DNA of 64,000 bases. It comes from Streptomyces longispororuber. GTDB taxonomy: Bacteria; Actinomycetota; Actinomycetes; Streptomycetales; Streptomycetaceae. Made by a program: the position numbers and the translations under genes. Where the stretch lies: the NCBI RefSeq assembly GCF_014656095.1, contig NZ_BNBT01000026.1, positions 1-64,000 of the forward strand. The letters are read 5' to 3'. Shown piece by piece: positions 14,992 to 24,009 of this stretch. Within the stretch, counting starts at the first letter, position 1, and each line of letters begins with the position of its first letter. Under the pieces are notes generated by a model. That model saw only the letters and a list, made by a program, of their open reading frames with translations. It did no database searches and was not told the origin of the DNA.

Positions 14992-16293
14992 ATGGCGCGT
15001 ACACCGGCACTCCTGGACGCCGCGGAGCGGCTCGGTCGGGAGGAACTCGCAGCGCTGCAGCTCGAGCGCCTCCAGGACACGTTGCTGCACGCGTACGAGA
15101 ACGTTCCCTTCTACCGCGCCGCGTTCGACGCGACGGGGCTCGGCCCCGACGACTGCCATACGCTCGCCGACCTGGCCCGCTTCCCGTTCACGACGAAGGC
15201 GGACCTGCGGGCCAACTACCCCTTCGGGATGTTCGCCGTGGAGCAGTCGGAGCTGCGGCGGCTGCACGCCTCCAGCGGCACCACCGGACGCCCCACCGTC
15301 GTCGGCTACACCGAGCAGGACCTGTCGATGTGGGCGGACGTCGTCGCCCGCTCGATCCGCGCGGCGGGCGGACGGCCCGGGCACAAGGTCCACGTCGCGT
15401 ACGGGTACGGCCTGTTCACGGGCGGGCTCGGCGCGCACTACGGCGCGGAGCGGCTCGGCTGCACGGTGATCCCCGCCTCCGGTGGCATGACCGCGCGCCA
15501 GGTGCAGCTCATCCTGGACCTGCGCCCCGAGATCATCATGGTGACGCCCTCGTACATGCTGACGCTCCTGGAGGAGTTCGAGCGGCAGGGCATCGATCCG
15601 CGCACCACCTCGCTCCAGGTGGGGATCTTCGGCGCGGAGCCGTGGACGGAGGAGATGCGGCACGAGATCGAGGAGCGGTTCGCGATCGACGCCGTCGACA
15701 TCTACGGCCTCTCCGAGGTGATCGGCCCCGGCGTCGCGCAGGAGTGCGTGGAGACCAAGGACGGCCTGCACATCTGGGAGGACCACTTCTACCCCGAGGT
15801 GGTGGACCCCGTCACCGGGGAGGTGCTGCCCGACGGCGAGCTCGGCGAGCTGGTCCTGACCTCCCTCACCAAGGAGGCCATGCCCGTCATCCGGTACCGC
15901 ACCCGGGACCTGACGCGGCTGCTGCCCGGTACGGCCCGGGTCTTCCGCCGCATGGAGAAGGTCACGGGCCGCTGCGACGACATGGTGATCGTGCGCGGGG
16001 TGAACCTCTTCCCCACGCAGATCGAGGAGATCGTCCTGCGCACCCCGGGCCTGGCCCCGCACTTCCAGCTCCGGCTCACCCGCCAGGGGCGCATGGACGC
16101 CCTCACGGTGCGCGTCGAGTCCCGCCCGGACACGCCGCCGGGCCGCCGCGTCACCGCAGCCCGGGAGATCGAGTGCGCGGTGAAGGACAGCATCGGCGTC
16201 TCCGTCACGGCCGAGGTCGTGGCGCCGGAGACGCTGGAGCGGTCCGTCGGCAAGATCAAGCGCATCGTGGACCTGCGGAACGACCCGGCCTGA
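14992..16293 (+). CDS. paaK: Phenylacetate-CoA ligase
   Basis: A 433-residue AMP-forming ligase that activates phenylacetate to phenylacetyl-CoA. The P-loop motif SSGTTGRPT is at residues 94-102, with YGLSEVIGPGVAQEC near 240 and the C-terminal lysine region SVGKIKR near the end. Length and motifs match PaaK closely. It stands alone: no paaABCDE ring-epoxidation genes are in the window, so it may act on another aryl acid or serve genes elsewhere. The ATG at 14992 is the annotated-looking start; no strong Shine-Dalgarno is visible. Confidence 0.9.
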   Translation: MARTPALLDAAERLGREELAALQLERLQDTLLHAYENVPFYRAAFDATGLGPDDCHTLADLARFPFTTKADLRANYPFGMFAVEQSELRRLHASSGTTGRPTVVGYTEQDLSMWADVVARSIRAAGGRPGHKVHVAYGYGLFTGGLGAHYGAERLGCTVIPASGGMTARQVQLILDLRPEIIMVTPSYMLTLLEEFERQGIDPRTTSLQVGIFGAEPWTEEMRHEIEERFAIDAVDIYGLSEVIGPGVAQECVETKDGLHIWEDHFYPEVVDPVTGEVLPDGELGELVLTSLTKEAMPVIRYRTRDLTRLLPGTARVFRRMEKVTGRCDDMVIVRGVNLFPTQIEEIVLRTPGLAPHFQLRLTRQGRMDALTVRVESRPDTPPGRRVTAAREIECAVKDSIGVSVTAEVVAPETLERSVGKIKRIVDLRNDPA

Positions 16294-16311
16294 TCTGCCC
16301 CGCGCCCCGGG

Positions 16312-16671
16312 TCACCGCCGCGCCAGGAACGCCAGGACGGCCGCGGCGAAGCCCTCCGGGTCGGTCTCGTGCACGGTGTGCCCGGTGTCCAGCTCCACCA
16401 GCCGGGTCCCCGGCCGCCGCCCGGCCATGGCCCGCGCCTGCCCGGCGGCGAAGTGGCCGTGCAGGGCGAGCAGGGCCGGGCCGGGGCCGCCGTGATCGCG
16501 GCAGTACAGGCGCCTGCCGTCGGCGAGGGGCACGCGGACGTGGGCGGGAGCAGGGGTCACAGGGGCGTCGGCGGGGCGGGGGGGCACAGGGAGGACGTGG
16601 CCGGGAGCGAGAGGCACACGGACGTGGGCGGGAGCGGCGTGAAGGCCGGGTAGCGAGGTCATTGAGGGCAT
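16312..16671 (-). pseudogene. Remnant of an alpha/beta hydrolase with a large internal deletion
   Basis: The frame joins an alpha/beta hydrolase N-terminus (VRVPLADGRRLYCRDHGGPGPALLALHGH, the oxyanion-loop HG) directly to a hydrolase C-terminus (GTRLVELDTGHTVHETDPEGFAAAVLAFL, the catalytic His region). The nucleophile elbow and cap, roughly 130-150 residues, are missing. The N-terminus also carries an 83-bp partial duplication (APAHVRVPLA occurs twice; DNA copies near 16530 and 16613). Such a protein could not fold as a hydrolase, so this is read as a decayed gene. A short translated product cannot be ruled out. Confidence 0.75.
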
Positions 16672-16685
16672 CAGGGGGGCGGGCG

Positions 16686-18194
16686 TCAGGTGTTCGCGAA
16701 GCGGTCCCGCAGCTCTCTCTTGAGGATCTTGCCGCTGGCGTTGCGGGGCAGCTCGTCGACGAACAGGATGCGTTTAGGGGCCTTGAAGGCGGCCAGGCGC
16801 GCGCGGGCGTGGGCGACGAGGTCGGCCTCGGTGACGTCCGGGGCCGCCGCGCCGCGCACCACCACGGCGGTGACGGCCTCGATCCAGCGGGGGTCGGGCA
16901 GGCCGATCACCGCCGCCTCGGCCACCCCGGGGTGGGTGTAGAGGGCGTCCTCGACCTGGCGCGACGCGACCAGCACACCGCCGGAGTTGATGACGTCCTT
17001 CACCCGGTCGACGACGGTGAAGTAGCCCTCGGCGTCGCGCACGGCGAGGTCGCCGGAGTGGAACCAGCCGCCGCGGAACGCCTCCGCGGTCTCCTCGGGC
17101 TTGTCCCAGTAGCCCTCGCACAACTGCGGGGAGCGGTAGACGACTTCGCCCTGCGTGCCGTCGGGCACCTCCTTGCCGGAGTCGTCGACGACCTTCGCCT
17201 CCACGAACAGCACGGGCCGCCCGCAGGAGTCCATCCGCCCCTCGTGCTCGTCGGGGCCGAGGACCGTGGCGAGCGGGCCGATCTCGCTCTGGCCGAAGCA
17301 GTTGTAGAAGGCGAGTCCCGGCAGCCGCGCCCGCAGCCGCTCCAGGACCGGCACCGGCATGATCGACGCGCCGTAGTAGGCCTTGCGCAGCGCGCCCAGG
17401 TCGCGGGTGGCGAACTCCGGGTGCTGGGAGAGGCCGATCCACACGGTGGGCGGCGCGAACAGGCTGTCGGCGCGGCCCGCCGCCACGAGGTCGAGGATCC
17501 GGGTGGCGTCCGGCGCGTCGAGGATCGTGTTCTCGGCGCCCACCGCCAGGTACGGCAGCAGGAACACGTGCATCTGCGCGGAGTGGTACAGCGGCAGCGA
17601 GTGCAGCGGCCGGTCGCCCTCCTTCAGGTCCAGGGCGTGGACGGCGCTGACGTACTCGTGGACCAGGGCGCTGTGGGTCATCATCGCGCCGCGCGGCAGC
17701 GCCGTGGTGCCCGAGGTGTACAGGAGCTGCGCGAGGTCGTGCGTGGCGGGCCCCGCGCCGTCGTACGGCGGGGCGGTGGCGAGCCGGGTGAGCAGGGAGT
17801 CGGCCGTGTCGCGCAGGGGCAGCACGCGGACGCCGTCCGGCAGGCGGGGCGCGAGGCCGGGGTCGGCGAGGACGAGCCCGCTGCCGGACTGCCGGACGAT
17901 GTAGGCCAGGTCGTCGCCGGTGAGGTTCTGGTTGACCGGCACGTGGACGAGGCCCGCGCGGGCGCAGGCGAGGAAGCCGATGAGGTAGGCGTCGGAGTTG
18001 TGGGCGTACGCGCCGACGCGGTCGCCGGGGGCGAGCCCGCTCTCCCGCAGCACGCGGGCCGCCCGCGAGACGGCGTCGTCGAGTTCGGCGTACGTCCACG
18101 CGCGGTCGCCGTAGCGCACGGCGGTGCGGTCCGGGGTGCGGCGCGCGCTGCGCCGCAGGACTCCGTCGACGGTGCTGCTGCGGACATCTGCCAT
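16686..18194 (-). CDS. Acyl-CoA synthetase (AMP-forming; FadD / aryl-CoA ligase type)
   Basis: A 502-residue ANL-superfamily ligase. Motifs in order: LLYTSGTTALPRGAMMTH (P-loop, about 160-177), YNCFGQSEIG (A5), GWFHSGDLAVRDAEGYF (A7), VVDRVKDVINSGG (A8 hinge), and PRNASGKILKREL with the catalytic Lys near residue 490. It activates a carboxylic acid as CoA ester; sitting beside an aldehyde dehydrogenase and pca genes, a phenylpropenoate (feruloyl/coumaroyl) or other aryl substrate is plausible but not shown. The ATG at 18194 has AGGA seven bases upstream. Confidence 0.9.
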   Translation of the reverse strand: MADVRSSTVDGVLRRSARRTPDRTAVRYGDRAWTYAELDDAVSRAARVLRESGLAPGDRVGAYAHNSDAYLIGFLACARAGLVHVPVNQNLTGDDLAYIVRQSGSGLVLADPGLAPRLPDGVRVLPLRDTADSLLTRLATAPPYDGAGPATHDLAQLLYTSGTTALPRGAMMTHSALVHEYVSAVHALDLKEGDRPLHSLPLYHSAQMHVFLLPYLAVGAENTILDAPDATRILDLVAAGRADSLFAPPTVWIGLSQHPEFATRDLGALRKAYYGASIMPVPVLERLRARLPGLAFYNCFGQSEIGPLATVLGPDEHEGRMDSCGRPVLFVEAKVVDDSGKEVPDGTQGEVVYRSPQLCEGYWDKPEETAEAFRGGWFHSGDLAVRDAEGYFTVVDRVKDVINSGGVLVASRQVEDALYTHPGVAEAAVIGLPDPRWIEAVTAVVVRGAAAPDVTEADLVAHARARLAAFKAPKRILFVDELPRNASGKILKRELRDRFANT

Positions 18195-18466
18195 GGCGTG
18201 ATCCTGCGGGGACCGGGGACGGGGGGTCAAGACACGTGCGGCGGGCGGCCTGACCCGGACGGCCGCCCTCACCTGCTCCTCGAGCGGCTTTCGAGCGAGG
18301 CGGGCCGTGCCGCCGGGGCGTCGTCGAGGGGGCCCGCCCCGAGGCGCCCGCATGGCACTGGCGGGAAGGGGCGTCGGGCAGGCGCGGGTGCGGTGCCTGC
18401 CGGCGGACGCGCGCAACGGACGCGGCGGCGGGGCGCTTTCGGCCCGGCCGAGGGAGACGACGCCGC

Positions 18467-19942
18467 TCAGAACGGGTAGTGGGCGTGGCCGTGTGCCTGG
18501 ACGGTGACCCAGCGGGTGTCGGTGAAGGCGTCGACGCCCGCCTGGCCGCCGAACCGGCCGTAGCCGGAGTCCTTGACGCCGCCGAAGGGGGCCTGCGGCT
18601 CGTCGGCGACGGTCTGGTCGTTGACGTGGACGATGCCGGTGCGCAGTCGGCGGGCCACCGCGATGCCGGCGGCGAAGTCCTCGGTGATCACACCGGCGGT
18701 CAGGCCGTAGGGGGTGTCGTTGGCCAGGTCGACGGCCTCGTCGACCGAGTCGACGACGTGCACGACGGTCGCCGGGCCGAAGATCTCCCCGTAGTAGATG
18801 TCCATGTCCTTGGTGACACCGGTCAGGACCACGGGGGCCAGGAGCGTCCCGGCGTCGCCCTCGACCTGGCCGGTGCCGGCCAGGAGCCGTGCGCCCTTGC
18901 CGGTGGCGTCCTGGATCAGCGCGGCGATGCGCCGGGCGGCACGGGCGCTGACGACCGGGCCGACGACGGTGGCCGGATCGGACGGGTCGCCGTAGGGCAG
19001 GGACTCGACCTTCGCGGCGAGCTTGCGGGTGAACTCCTCGGCGCGGTCGCGAGGGACGATGACGCGGTCGGCGGACATGCAGATCTGGCCGGAGTTCATG
19101 AAGGAGCCGAAGGCGGCGGCGTTCACCGCGTGGTCCACATCGGCGTCGGCGAGCACCACCAGGGCGTTCTTGCCGCCGAGTTCGAGGACGGCGGGCTTGA
19201 GGTGCTCGGCCGCCAGCACACCGACGCGGCGGCCGACGGCGGTGGAGCCGGTGAAGTTGACGAGCCGGACGCGGGGATCGGCGATCAGGGTGGCGACGAC
19301 CTGGGGGGCGTCGGCGAGGTCGTTGGTGACGACGTTGAGGACGCCCGCGGGCAGCCCTGCTTCGTGCAGGACGTCGGCGAGGAAGAGGCCGCAGGCCAGC
19401 GGGGCGTCCTCGCTGGGCTTGAGCACGACGGTGTTGCCCATGACCAGCGGCATGGCCACGGCGCGGATGCCGAGGATCAGCGGGGCGTTCCAGGGCGCGA
19501 TCGCCGCGACGACGCCGACCGGCACCCGTACGAGCATCGAGTACGCGCCGGGGGTGTCGGTGGCGAGGAGCTGCCCGGTGGGCTGGGTGATCGCGGCGGC
19601 GGCCTCGCGCAGGATCCCGGCGGCGAGCGCGGCGTTGAAACCGGCCCAGGGGGCGGCGCCGCCGACCTCGGCGGCCATCAGCGCGACGGCCTCGGGCGTG
19701 CGGGCTTCGAGGAGTTCGGCGGCGCGCAGGAAGATCGCACGCCGACGGGTGGGGGCCAGGGCCGCCCAGTCAGCGGCGGCCGCGTCGGCGGCGTCGACCG
19801 CGCGGGTGACGTCCTCAGGGGTGCCCGCGGCGACGTGCGCGTACGGGGTGCCGGTCCAGGGGTTGGTGTCGGGGGTGGTGCGGCCGGAGGAGGCGGGGAT
19901 CTCCCGGCCTCCGATGATCAGCCCACGGGTGAGGGAGGTCAT
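18467..19942 (-). CDS. NAD(P)-dependent aldehyde dehydrogenase (vanillin/benzaldehyde dehydrogenase-like)
   Basis: A 491-residue ALDH. Catalytic residues are visible: APWN (Asn152), VVLKPSE (Lys175), LELGGKN (Glu254) and GQICMS (Cys288). The sequence GAYSMLVRVPVGVVAAIAPWNAP resembles aromatic aldehyde dehydrogenases (vanillin, salicylaldehyde) more than betaine or retinal types. Its ATG at 19942 has AGGAG seven bases before it. Divergent from the doubled IclR regulator and next to an acyl-CoA ligase and the pca operon, it probably oxidises an aryl aldehyde to an acid feeding protocatechuate. Confidence 0.9.
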   Translation of the reverse strand: MTSLTRGLIIGGREIPASSGRTTPDTNPWTGTPYAHVAAGTPEDVTRAVDAADAAAADWAALAPTRRRAIFLRAAELLEARTPEAVALMAAEVGGAAPWAGFNAALAAGILREAAAAITQPTGQLLATDTPGAYSMLVRVPVGVVAAIAPWNAPLILGIRAVAMPLVMGNTVVLKPSEDAPLACGLFLADVLHEAGLPAGVLNVVTNDLADAPQVVATLIADPRVRLVNFTGSTAVGRRVGVLAAEHLKPAVLELGGKNALVVLADADVDHAVNAAAFGSFMNSGQICMSADRVIVPRDRAEEFTRKLAAKVESLPYGDPSDPATVVGPVVSARAARRIAALIQDATGKGARLLAGTGQVEGDAGTLLAPVVLTGVTKDMDIYYGEIFGPATVVHVVDSVDEAVDLANDTPYGLTAGVITEDFAAGIAVARRLRTGIVHVNDQTVADEPQAPFGGVKDSGYGRFGGQAGVDAFTDTRWVTVQAHGHAHYPF

Positions 19943-20063
19943 GGGGAAACTCCTGAACGGTTCTGTCGGACGCCGTGCCGGGTCCGCTGGACAGGGGGTG
20001 AGGGATGCGCGGTGCGAGGTGAGGGGGTGAGGCCGTCCGTGCCCGGGCACCTCGTCCCATGTG

Positions 20064-20100
20064 TTCGCTCAACGAAACTTCTTTCGCTGGCGGGTTGAGC
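20064..20100. promoter_or_regulatory. Cluster of overlapping dyads between aldehyde dehydrogenase and IclR genes
   Basis: CGAAA-CTTC-TTTCG (20073-20086) is a perfect 5-bp dyad; TTCG at 20064 adds a third half-site, and GCTCAAC (20067-20073) pairs with GTTGAGC (20094-20100). Three spaced half-sites are reminiscent of operators of IclR proteins such as PcaU/PcaR, so this is probably where the product of 20194-21840 binds. Confidence 0.55.
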
Positions 20101-20193
20101 CGAGTGTGCGGCACCGCGGTCGCGACCGTCAATGGGCGGCCGGGTATCTTCCACACACGCGGTGATCAGGACATGGAGCGAAGGAGGTCAGGC

Positions 20194-21840
20194 ATGTCGG
20201 GAGAGGCCGTCGGCCCTCTGGAGCGCGGCCTCGCCGTCCTCCGCGCCATGGCGGCGAACCCCACTTCGCGGATGCGGCGCAGCGATCTCACCGCCGCCAC
20301 CGGCCTGCTCCGCTCCCCCGTCGACCGGATCATCGCCACGCTGCTGCGGCTCGGTTACGTCCGCGCGGAGGGGCGGGACGTGCTCCTGGCCCCGCGTGTG
20401 ATGGAGCTCGGCAACGCGTACCTCGCCTCCTGCGGCCTCGTCGACGCCCTGGAGCCGTACGTCGTGGACCTGGCCGACGGACTCGACGCATCCGTGTCCC
20501 TGGCCGTTCCGGACCGCGACGGCGCCCGGCTGATCGCGCAGGCCGTCCGGCGCCGCGCGATGTACCTGGCCTTCCACATCGGCGACCTGCTGCCGGCCGA
20601 GCGCAGCGCCGCCGGGGTGGTCCTGGCCGGCGGGTGGGAGGAAGCGGAGTTCCAGGCCTGGCGTGCCCGGCGGCGTGCGGACCCCCTGGACGCGGGCTTC
20701 CCCGCGGTACCTCCCCGCGACCGCGCCGAGGCCCTGACGGAGGACGAGTCGGAACGCCTCCTCCGCTCCCGCGCGGCCGCGGCCCGCCGGGCCGGCTGGG
20801 CGCTGGACGAGGAGTGGGTCGAGCCCGGCCTGCTGGCCCTCGCCGCCCCCGTCCGGGACCCGGCCGGCCGCGTCCTGGCCGCGGTCAGCGTGCTCACGCA
20901 CACCAGTCGGCACTCCGCCGCCGACTTCCCCGGACACGTCATGCCCCGGCTTCGGGCGGCCGTCGGCCGGATGGAGGCCGCGCTCCACCAGGCGCCGCGG
21001 CCCGCCGGCCGCCCCACGCCCACCGCCCAGGACCTGAGCGCGTCCAAGGACGAACTGGGCATGGAGTTCCTGGAGTCGCTCGCGCGCGGCCTCGCCGTGC
21101 TGTCCGCCTTCCGTGGCGCCGGTGGCGGACTGACCATCAGCGCGGCCGCCGCGGCGACCGGGCTGTCCCGGGCCACCGCACGACGCGCCCTGCTCACCCT
21201 GCGACACCTCGGGTACGCGGACAGCCAGGGGCCGACGTACCACCTGCTGCCCCGTGTCCTGGACCTCGGCTACGCCCGGCTCTCCTCCCTCACCCTCACC
21301 GACATCAGCCGCCCGCACCTGGCCGAACTGGCCGCGCTGCTGGGCGAGTCCGCCTCGGTCGCCGTCCTCGACGAGGACGACATCCGCTATCTGGCCCGGG
21401 CCGCGACCTCCCGCATCCTGCGCATGGACATCACATCGGGCACCCGCCTGCCCGCCCACCTGACCTCCATGGGACGCGTCCTGCTCGCGGCGCTGCCACC
21501 CGCCGAGCTGGCCGCCCGCATCGCCCGGACCGAGCGGCGGCCCCTCACCCCGTGCACCCTCACCTCACCGCGCGCCCTCACCGCCGCGGTCGGCGCGGCG
21601 GCCAGGGACGGCTACGCCCTGGTCGACCAGGAGCTGCAGGAGGGGCTGCGGTCCCTGGCCGTACCGCTGCACGACCGGGACGGGCGTGCGGTCGCCGCCC
21701 TGAACGTCGCGGTGCACGCCGGCCGGAGCACGCCCCAGGAGACCCTTGAGCGCGTGCTCCCGGCCCTGCGGGACACCGCTTCCCGCATCGAGGCCGAGCT
21801 GGCGACGGCCTTCGCGTACGCGCCGCTCGTCATGGGCTAG
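20194..21840 (+). CDS. Tandem-duplicated IclR-family regulator
   Basis: A 548-residue protein containing two complete IclR units: HTH plus effector domain at about 1-265 (ERGLAVLRAMAANPTSRMRRSDLTAATGL) and again at about 288-548 (ARGLAVLSAFRGAGGGLTISAAAAATGLSRATARRALLTLRHLGY). IclR proteins are normally about 250-280 residues and dimerise; a fused copy would give a covalent pseudo-dimer. The second half is closer to PcaR/PcaU-type protocatechuate or beta-ketoadipate regulators. ATG at 20194 with AGGAGG six bases upstream. It converges with pcaV, leaving 18 bp between stops, and is divergent from the aldehyde dehydrogenase. Confidence 0.9.
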   Translation: MSGEAVGPLERGLAVLRAMAANPTSRMRRSDLTAATGLLRSPVDRIIATLLRLGYVRAEGRDVLLAPRVMELGNAYLASCGLVDALEPYVVDLADGLDASVSLAVPDRDGARLIAQAVRRRAMYLAFHIGDLLPAERSAAGVVLAGGWEEAEFQAWRARRRADPLDAGFPAVPPRDRAEALTEDESERLLRSRAAAARRAGWALDEEWVEPGLLALAAPVRDPAGRVLAAVSVLTHTSRHSAADFPGHVMPRLRAAVGRMEAALHQAPRPAGRPTPTAQDLSASKDELGMEFLESLARGLAVLSAFRGAGGGLTISAAAAATGLSRATARRALLTLRHLGYADSQGPTYHLLPRVLDLGYARLSSLTLTDISRPHLAELAALLGESASVAVLDEDDIRYLARAATSRILRMDITSGTRLPAHLTSMGRVLLAALPPAELAARIARTERRPLTPCTLTSPRALTAAVGAAARDGYALVDQELQEGLRSLAVPLHDRDGRAVAALNVAVHAGRSTPQETLERVLPALRDTASRIEAELATAFAYAPLVMG

Positions 21841-21858
21841 GCACCGGAGCGGCGGCGG

Positions 21859-22326
21859 TCACGACGGCCCCGTGGACGCGGGCTCCTCCGGAGCCCGCAG
21901 CCCCTCCGCCGCGTCCGAGACGCGACGGATCAAGGCCAGGAAGAGTGCTTGTTCCTCGGCGGACAGCGGCGCGAGGAAGACCTGGTTCATCCGGGCCGTG
22001 CGCACCGTGAGCTTGCGATGCGTCCGGGCGCCCTCGTCGGTGAGCCGCAGCAGGAACCGGCGGCCGTCGCCGGGGTCCCTGACCTTGTCGAGCAGCCCCC
22101 GGCGGCTGAGCCGGCTGACGACCTCGGCGATGGTCGAGCGGTCGAGCCCCACCCGCTCGCCGACCGTCCTCTGATCGAGGCCGGGCTCGGCCGTGAGCGC
22201 GTTGAGCACGCCGAACTGGGGGGAGGTGATCTCCTCGGAGACCATCGTCGTCCACAGCAGGTGGTGCGCCTGCTGCAGTCGCCGGGCCAGGTGCCCAGGG
22301 TGGGTGGTCAGGTCGACCGCGGACAT
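21859..22326 (-). CDS. pcaV: MarR-family repressor of the protocatechuate operon
   Basis: A 155-residue MarR protein: helices then HTH (DQRTVGERVGLDRSTIAEVVSRLSRRGLL, about 50-78) and wing (KVRDPGDGRRFLLRLTDEG). It is divergent from pcaI, exactly the arrangement of PcaV in S. coelicolor, where the repressor is released by protocatechuate. An Arg at position 15, important for ligand and DNA binding in that PcaV as far as I recall, is present. The ATG at 22326 follows AGGAGG. A TCAGTGCACTGA palindrome lies in front of each divergent gene, consistent with repression of pcaI and of itself. Confidence 0.88.
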   Translation of the reverse strand: MSAVDLTTHPGHLARRLQQAHHLLWTTMVSEEITSPQFGVLNALTAEPGLDQRTVGERVGLDRSTIAEVVSRLSRRGLLDKVRDPGDGRRFLLRLTDEGARTHRKLTVRTARMNQVFLAPLSAEEQALFLALIRRVSDAAEGLRAPEEPASTGPS

Positions 22327-22349
22327 GGCGTCCCTCCTCTTCGCTTCTG

Positions 22350-22361
22350 TTGGTGCACTGA
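22350..22361 (-). promoter_or_regulatory. Second, imperfect PcaV operator copy (autoregulatory)
   Basis: TTGGTGCACTGA matches the perfect palindrome at 22492-22503 at 10 of 12 bases and lies 24 bp before the pcaV start codon. Confidence 0.6.
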
Positions 22362-22491
22362 GGGTACCGTCCGGCCGCCTTGCCGCTTCGCCTTTCGGCA
22401 AGGCGTCGATCTGCTGATTGACCTGCTGGTACACGCGATCTATTGACGGCCGGTACGCCTGATGCCAGCATGGCGGGGCCCGACACAATAG

Positions 22492-22503
22492 TCAGTGCAC
22501 TGA
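22492..22503 (+). promoter_or_regulatory. PcaV operator upstream of pcaI
   Basis: TCAGTGCACTGA is a perfect 12-bp palindrome about 65 bp upstream of pcaI, of the size and symmetry expected for a MarR dimer. Confidence 0.72.
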
Positions 22504-22567
22504 GTAACTCGGGGCTCGAACCCTCGGGAAGCCCTCGGGAAGCCCCCAGGAGAGCGGAGGCTCTGGT

Positions 22568-23356
22568 ATGGACAAAGTGGTCGCCACCGCCGCTGAGGCG
22601 GTGGCCGATGCCCGGGACGGGGCGACACTCGCGGTGGGCGGCTTCGGCCTGAGCGGTGTACCCAACGTACTGATCGAGGCCCTGTACGACCTGGGCGTGA
22701 AGGATCTCGGCGTGGTGTCCAACAACTGCGGCGCGCTGGACTCCGGGCTCGCGGTCCTGCTCTCCGCGGGCCGCATCGCGCGGGTGACCGGGTCCTACAT
22801 CGGTGCGAACAAGGAGTTCGCCCGCCAGTACCTCGGCGGCGAACTGGAGGTGGAGATGATTCCGCAGGGCACGCTGGCCGAGAGGCTGCGGGCCGGGGGG
22901 CTCGGCATCCCGGCCTTCTACACCCCGGCGGGGGTCGGCACCCAGGTAGCCGACGGCGGGCTCCCCTGGCGGTACGACGGCCAGGGGGGCGTCGCGGTGG
23001 CGTCACCGCCCAAGGAAGTACGCGTCTTCGACGGTACCGAGTACGTCCTGGAGCACGGCATCCGCACCGACTTCGCGCTGGTGCGCGCGGCCAAGGGCGA
23101 CCGGCACGGGAACCTGGTGTTCAACAAGTCGAGCCGGAACTTCAACCCGCTGGCCGCGATGGCCGGGAGAGTGACGGTGGCCGAGGTGGAGGAGTTGGTG
23201 GAGCCCGGCGGGATCGACCCCGACCAGGTGCACCTGCCCGGCGTCTTCGTCCAGCGCGTCGTCGCGCTCACCCCCGAGCAGGCGGCGGCCAAGGGCATCG
23301 AGCGGCGCACGGTCTCCGCGCCGTCGGCGCGCGGGACCGGGACGGTGGGCGCCTGA
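22568..23356 (+). CDS. pcaI: 3-oxoadipate CoA-transferase, subunit A
   Basis: A 262-residue alpha subunit of the CoA transferase that moves CoA from succinyl-CoA to 3-oxoadipate. It has the CoA-transferase family 1 signature [18 protein letters not shown] near the start, [14 protein letters not shown], and [25 protein letters not shown] about nine bases upstream supports the ATG. It is the first gene of the rightward pcaIJFHGBL operon, divergent from pcaV. The final base of its stop overlaps the pcaJ start. Confidence 0.95.
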   Translation: MDKVVATAAEAVADARDGATLAVGGFGLSGVPNVLIEALYDLGVKDLGVVSNNCGALDSGLAVLLSAGRIARVTGSYIGANKEFARQYLGGELEVEMIPQGTLAERLRAGGLGIPAFYTPAGVGTQVADGGLPWRYDGQGGVAVASPPKEVRVFDGTEYVLEHGIRTDFALVRAAKGDRHGNLVFNKSSRNFNPLAAMAGRVTVAEVEELVEPGGIDPDQVHLPGVFVQRVVALTPEQAAAKGIERRTVSAPSARGTGTVGA

Positions 23357-24009
23357 TGGCCTGGACACGCGAGCAGATGGCGGCGCGCGCGGCGCGTGAG
23401 CTGGCGGACGGACAGTACGTGAACCTCGGCATCGGGCTGCCGACGCTGATCCCCAACCACCTCCCGGACGACGTCGAAGTCGTGCTCCACTCGGAGAACG
23501 GCATCCTCGGCGTGGGGCCCTACCCCGGCGAGGACGAGGTCGACCCGGACCTGATCAACGCCGGCAAGGAGACGGTCACGGTGGTGCCCGGCGCCTCCTC
23601 CTTCGACTCCTCCCTCTCCTTCGGGATGATCCGCGGCGGGCACATCGACGTGGCCGTGCTCGGTGCCATGCAGGTGTCCGCGCGGGGCGACCTCGCCAAC
23701 TGGGCCGTCCCCGGGAAGATGATCACCGGGATCGGCGGGGCCATGGACCTGGTGCACGGTGCCCGGACGGTCGTCGTGGTCATGAACCACACGGCCAAGG
23801 ACGGCTCCGCGAAGATCGTTCAGGAGTGCTCCCTGCCCCTGACCGGCAGGGCCTGCGTCAACCGGATCGTCACCGACCTCGGCGTCCTCGACGTCACCGG
23901 CGACGGCCTCGAACTGGTCGAGACCGCCCCGGGCGTGACCGCCGGGGACGTCGTGCGGCAGACGGCCGCGGACATCCGTATCCCTCCCGCTTCGGAGACA
24001 CCGTCATGA
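23356..24009 (+). CDS. pcaJ: 3-oxoadipate CoA-transferase, subunit B
   Basis: A 217-residue beta subunit. The catalytic glutamate that forms the CoA thioester is in [11 protein letters not shown] (about residues 45-55), with [12 protein letters not shown] before it and GAMDLVHGA later, all standard for the family. It forms a heteromer with PcaI. Start and stop overlap with pcaI (TGATG) and pcaF (ATGA), so the three are translated in concert. Confidence 0.95.
   Translation: MAWTREQMAARAARELADGQYVNLGIGLPTLIPNHLPDDVEVVLHSENGILGVGPYPGEDEVDPDLINAGKETVTVVPGASSFDSSLSFGMIRGGHIDVAVLGAMQVSARGDLANWAVPGKMITGIGGAMDLVHGARTVVVVMNHTAKDGSAKIVQECSLPLTGRACVNRIVTDLGVLDVTGDGLELVETAPGVTAGDVVRQTAADIRIPPASETPS

Noticed and set aside
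14955-18479. A plus-strand open frame of more than 1100 codons across paaK and the acyl-CoA synthetase gene
   Set aside because: The peptide is low-complexity Arg/Gly/Ala from out-of-frame high-GC codons. Recognisable enzymes occupy the other frames.
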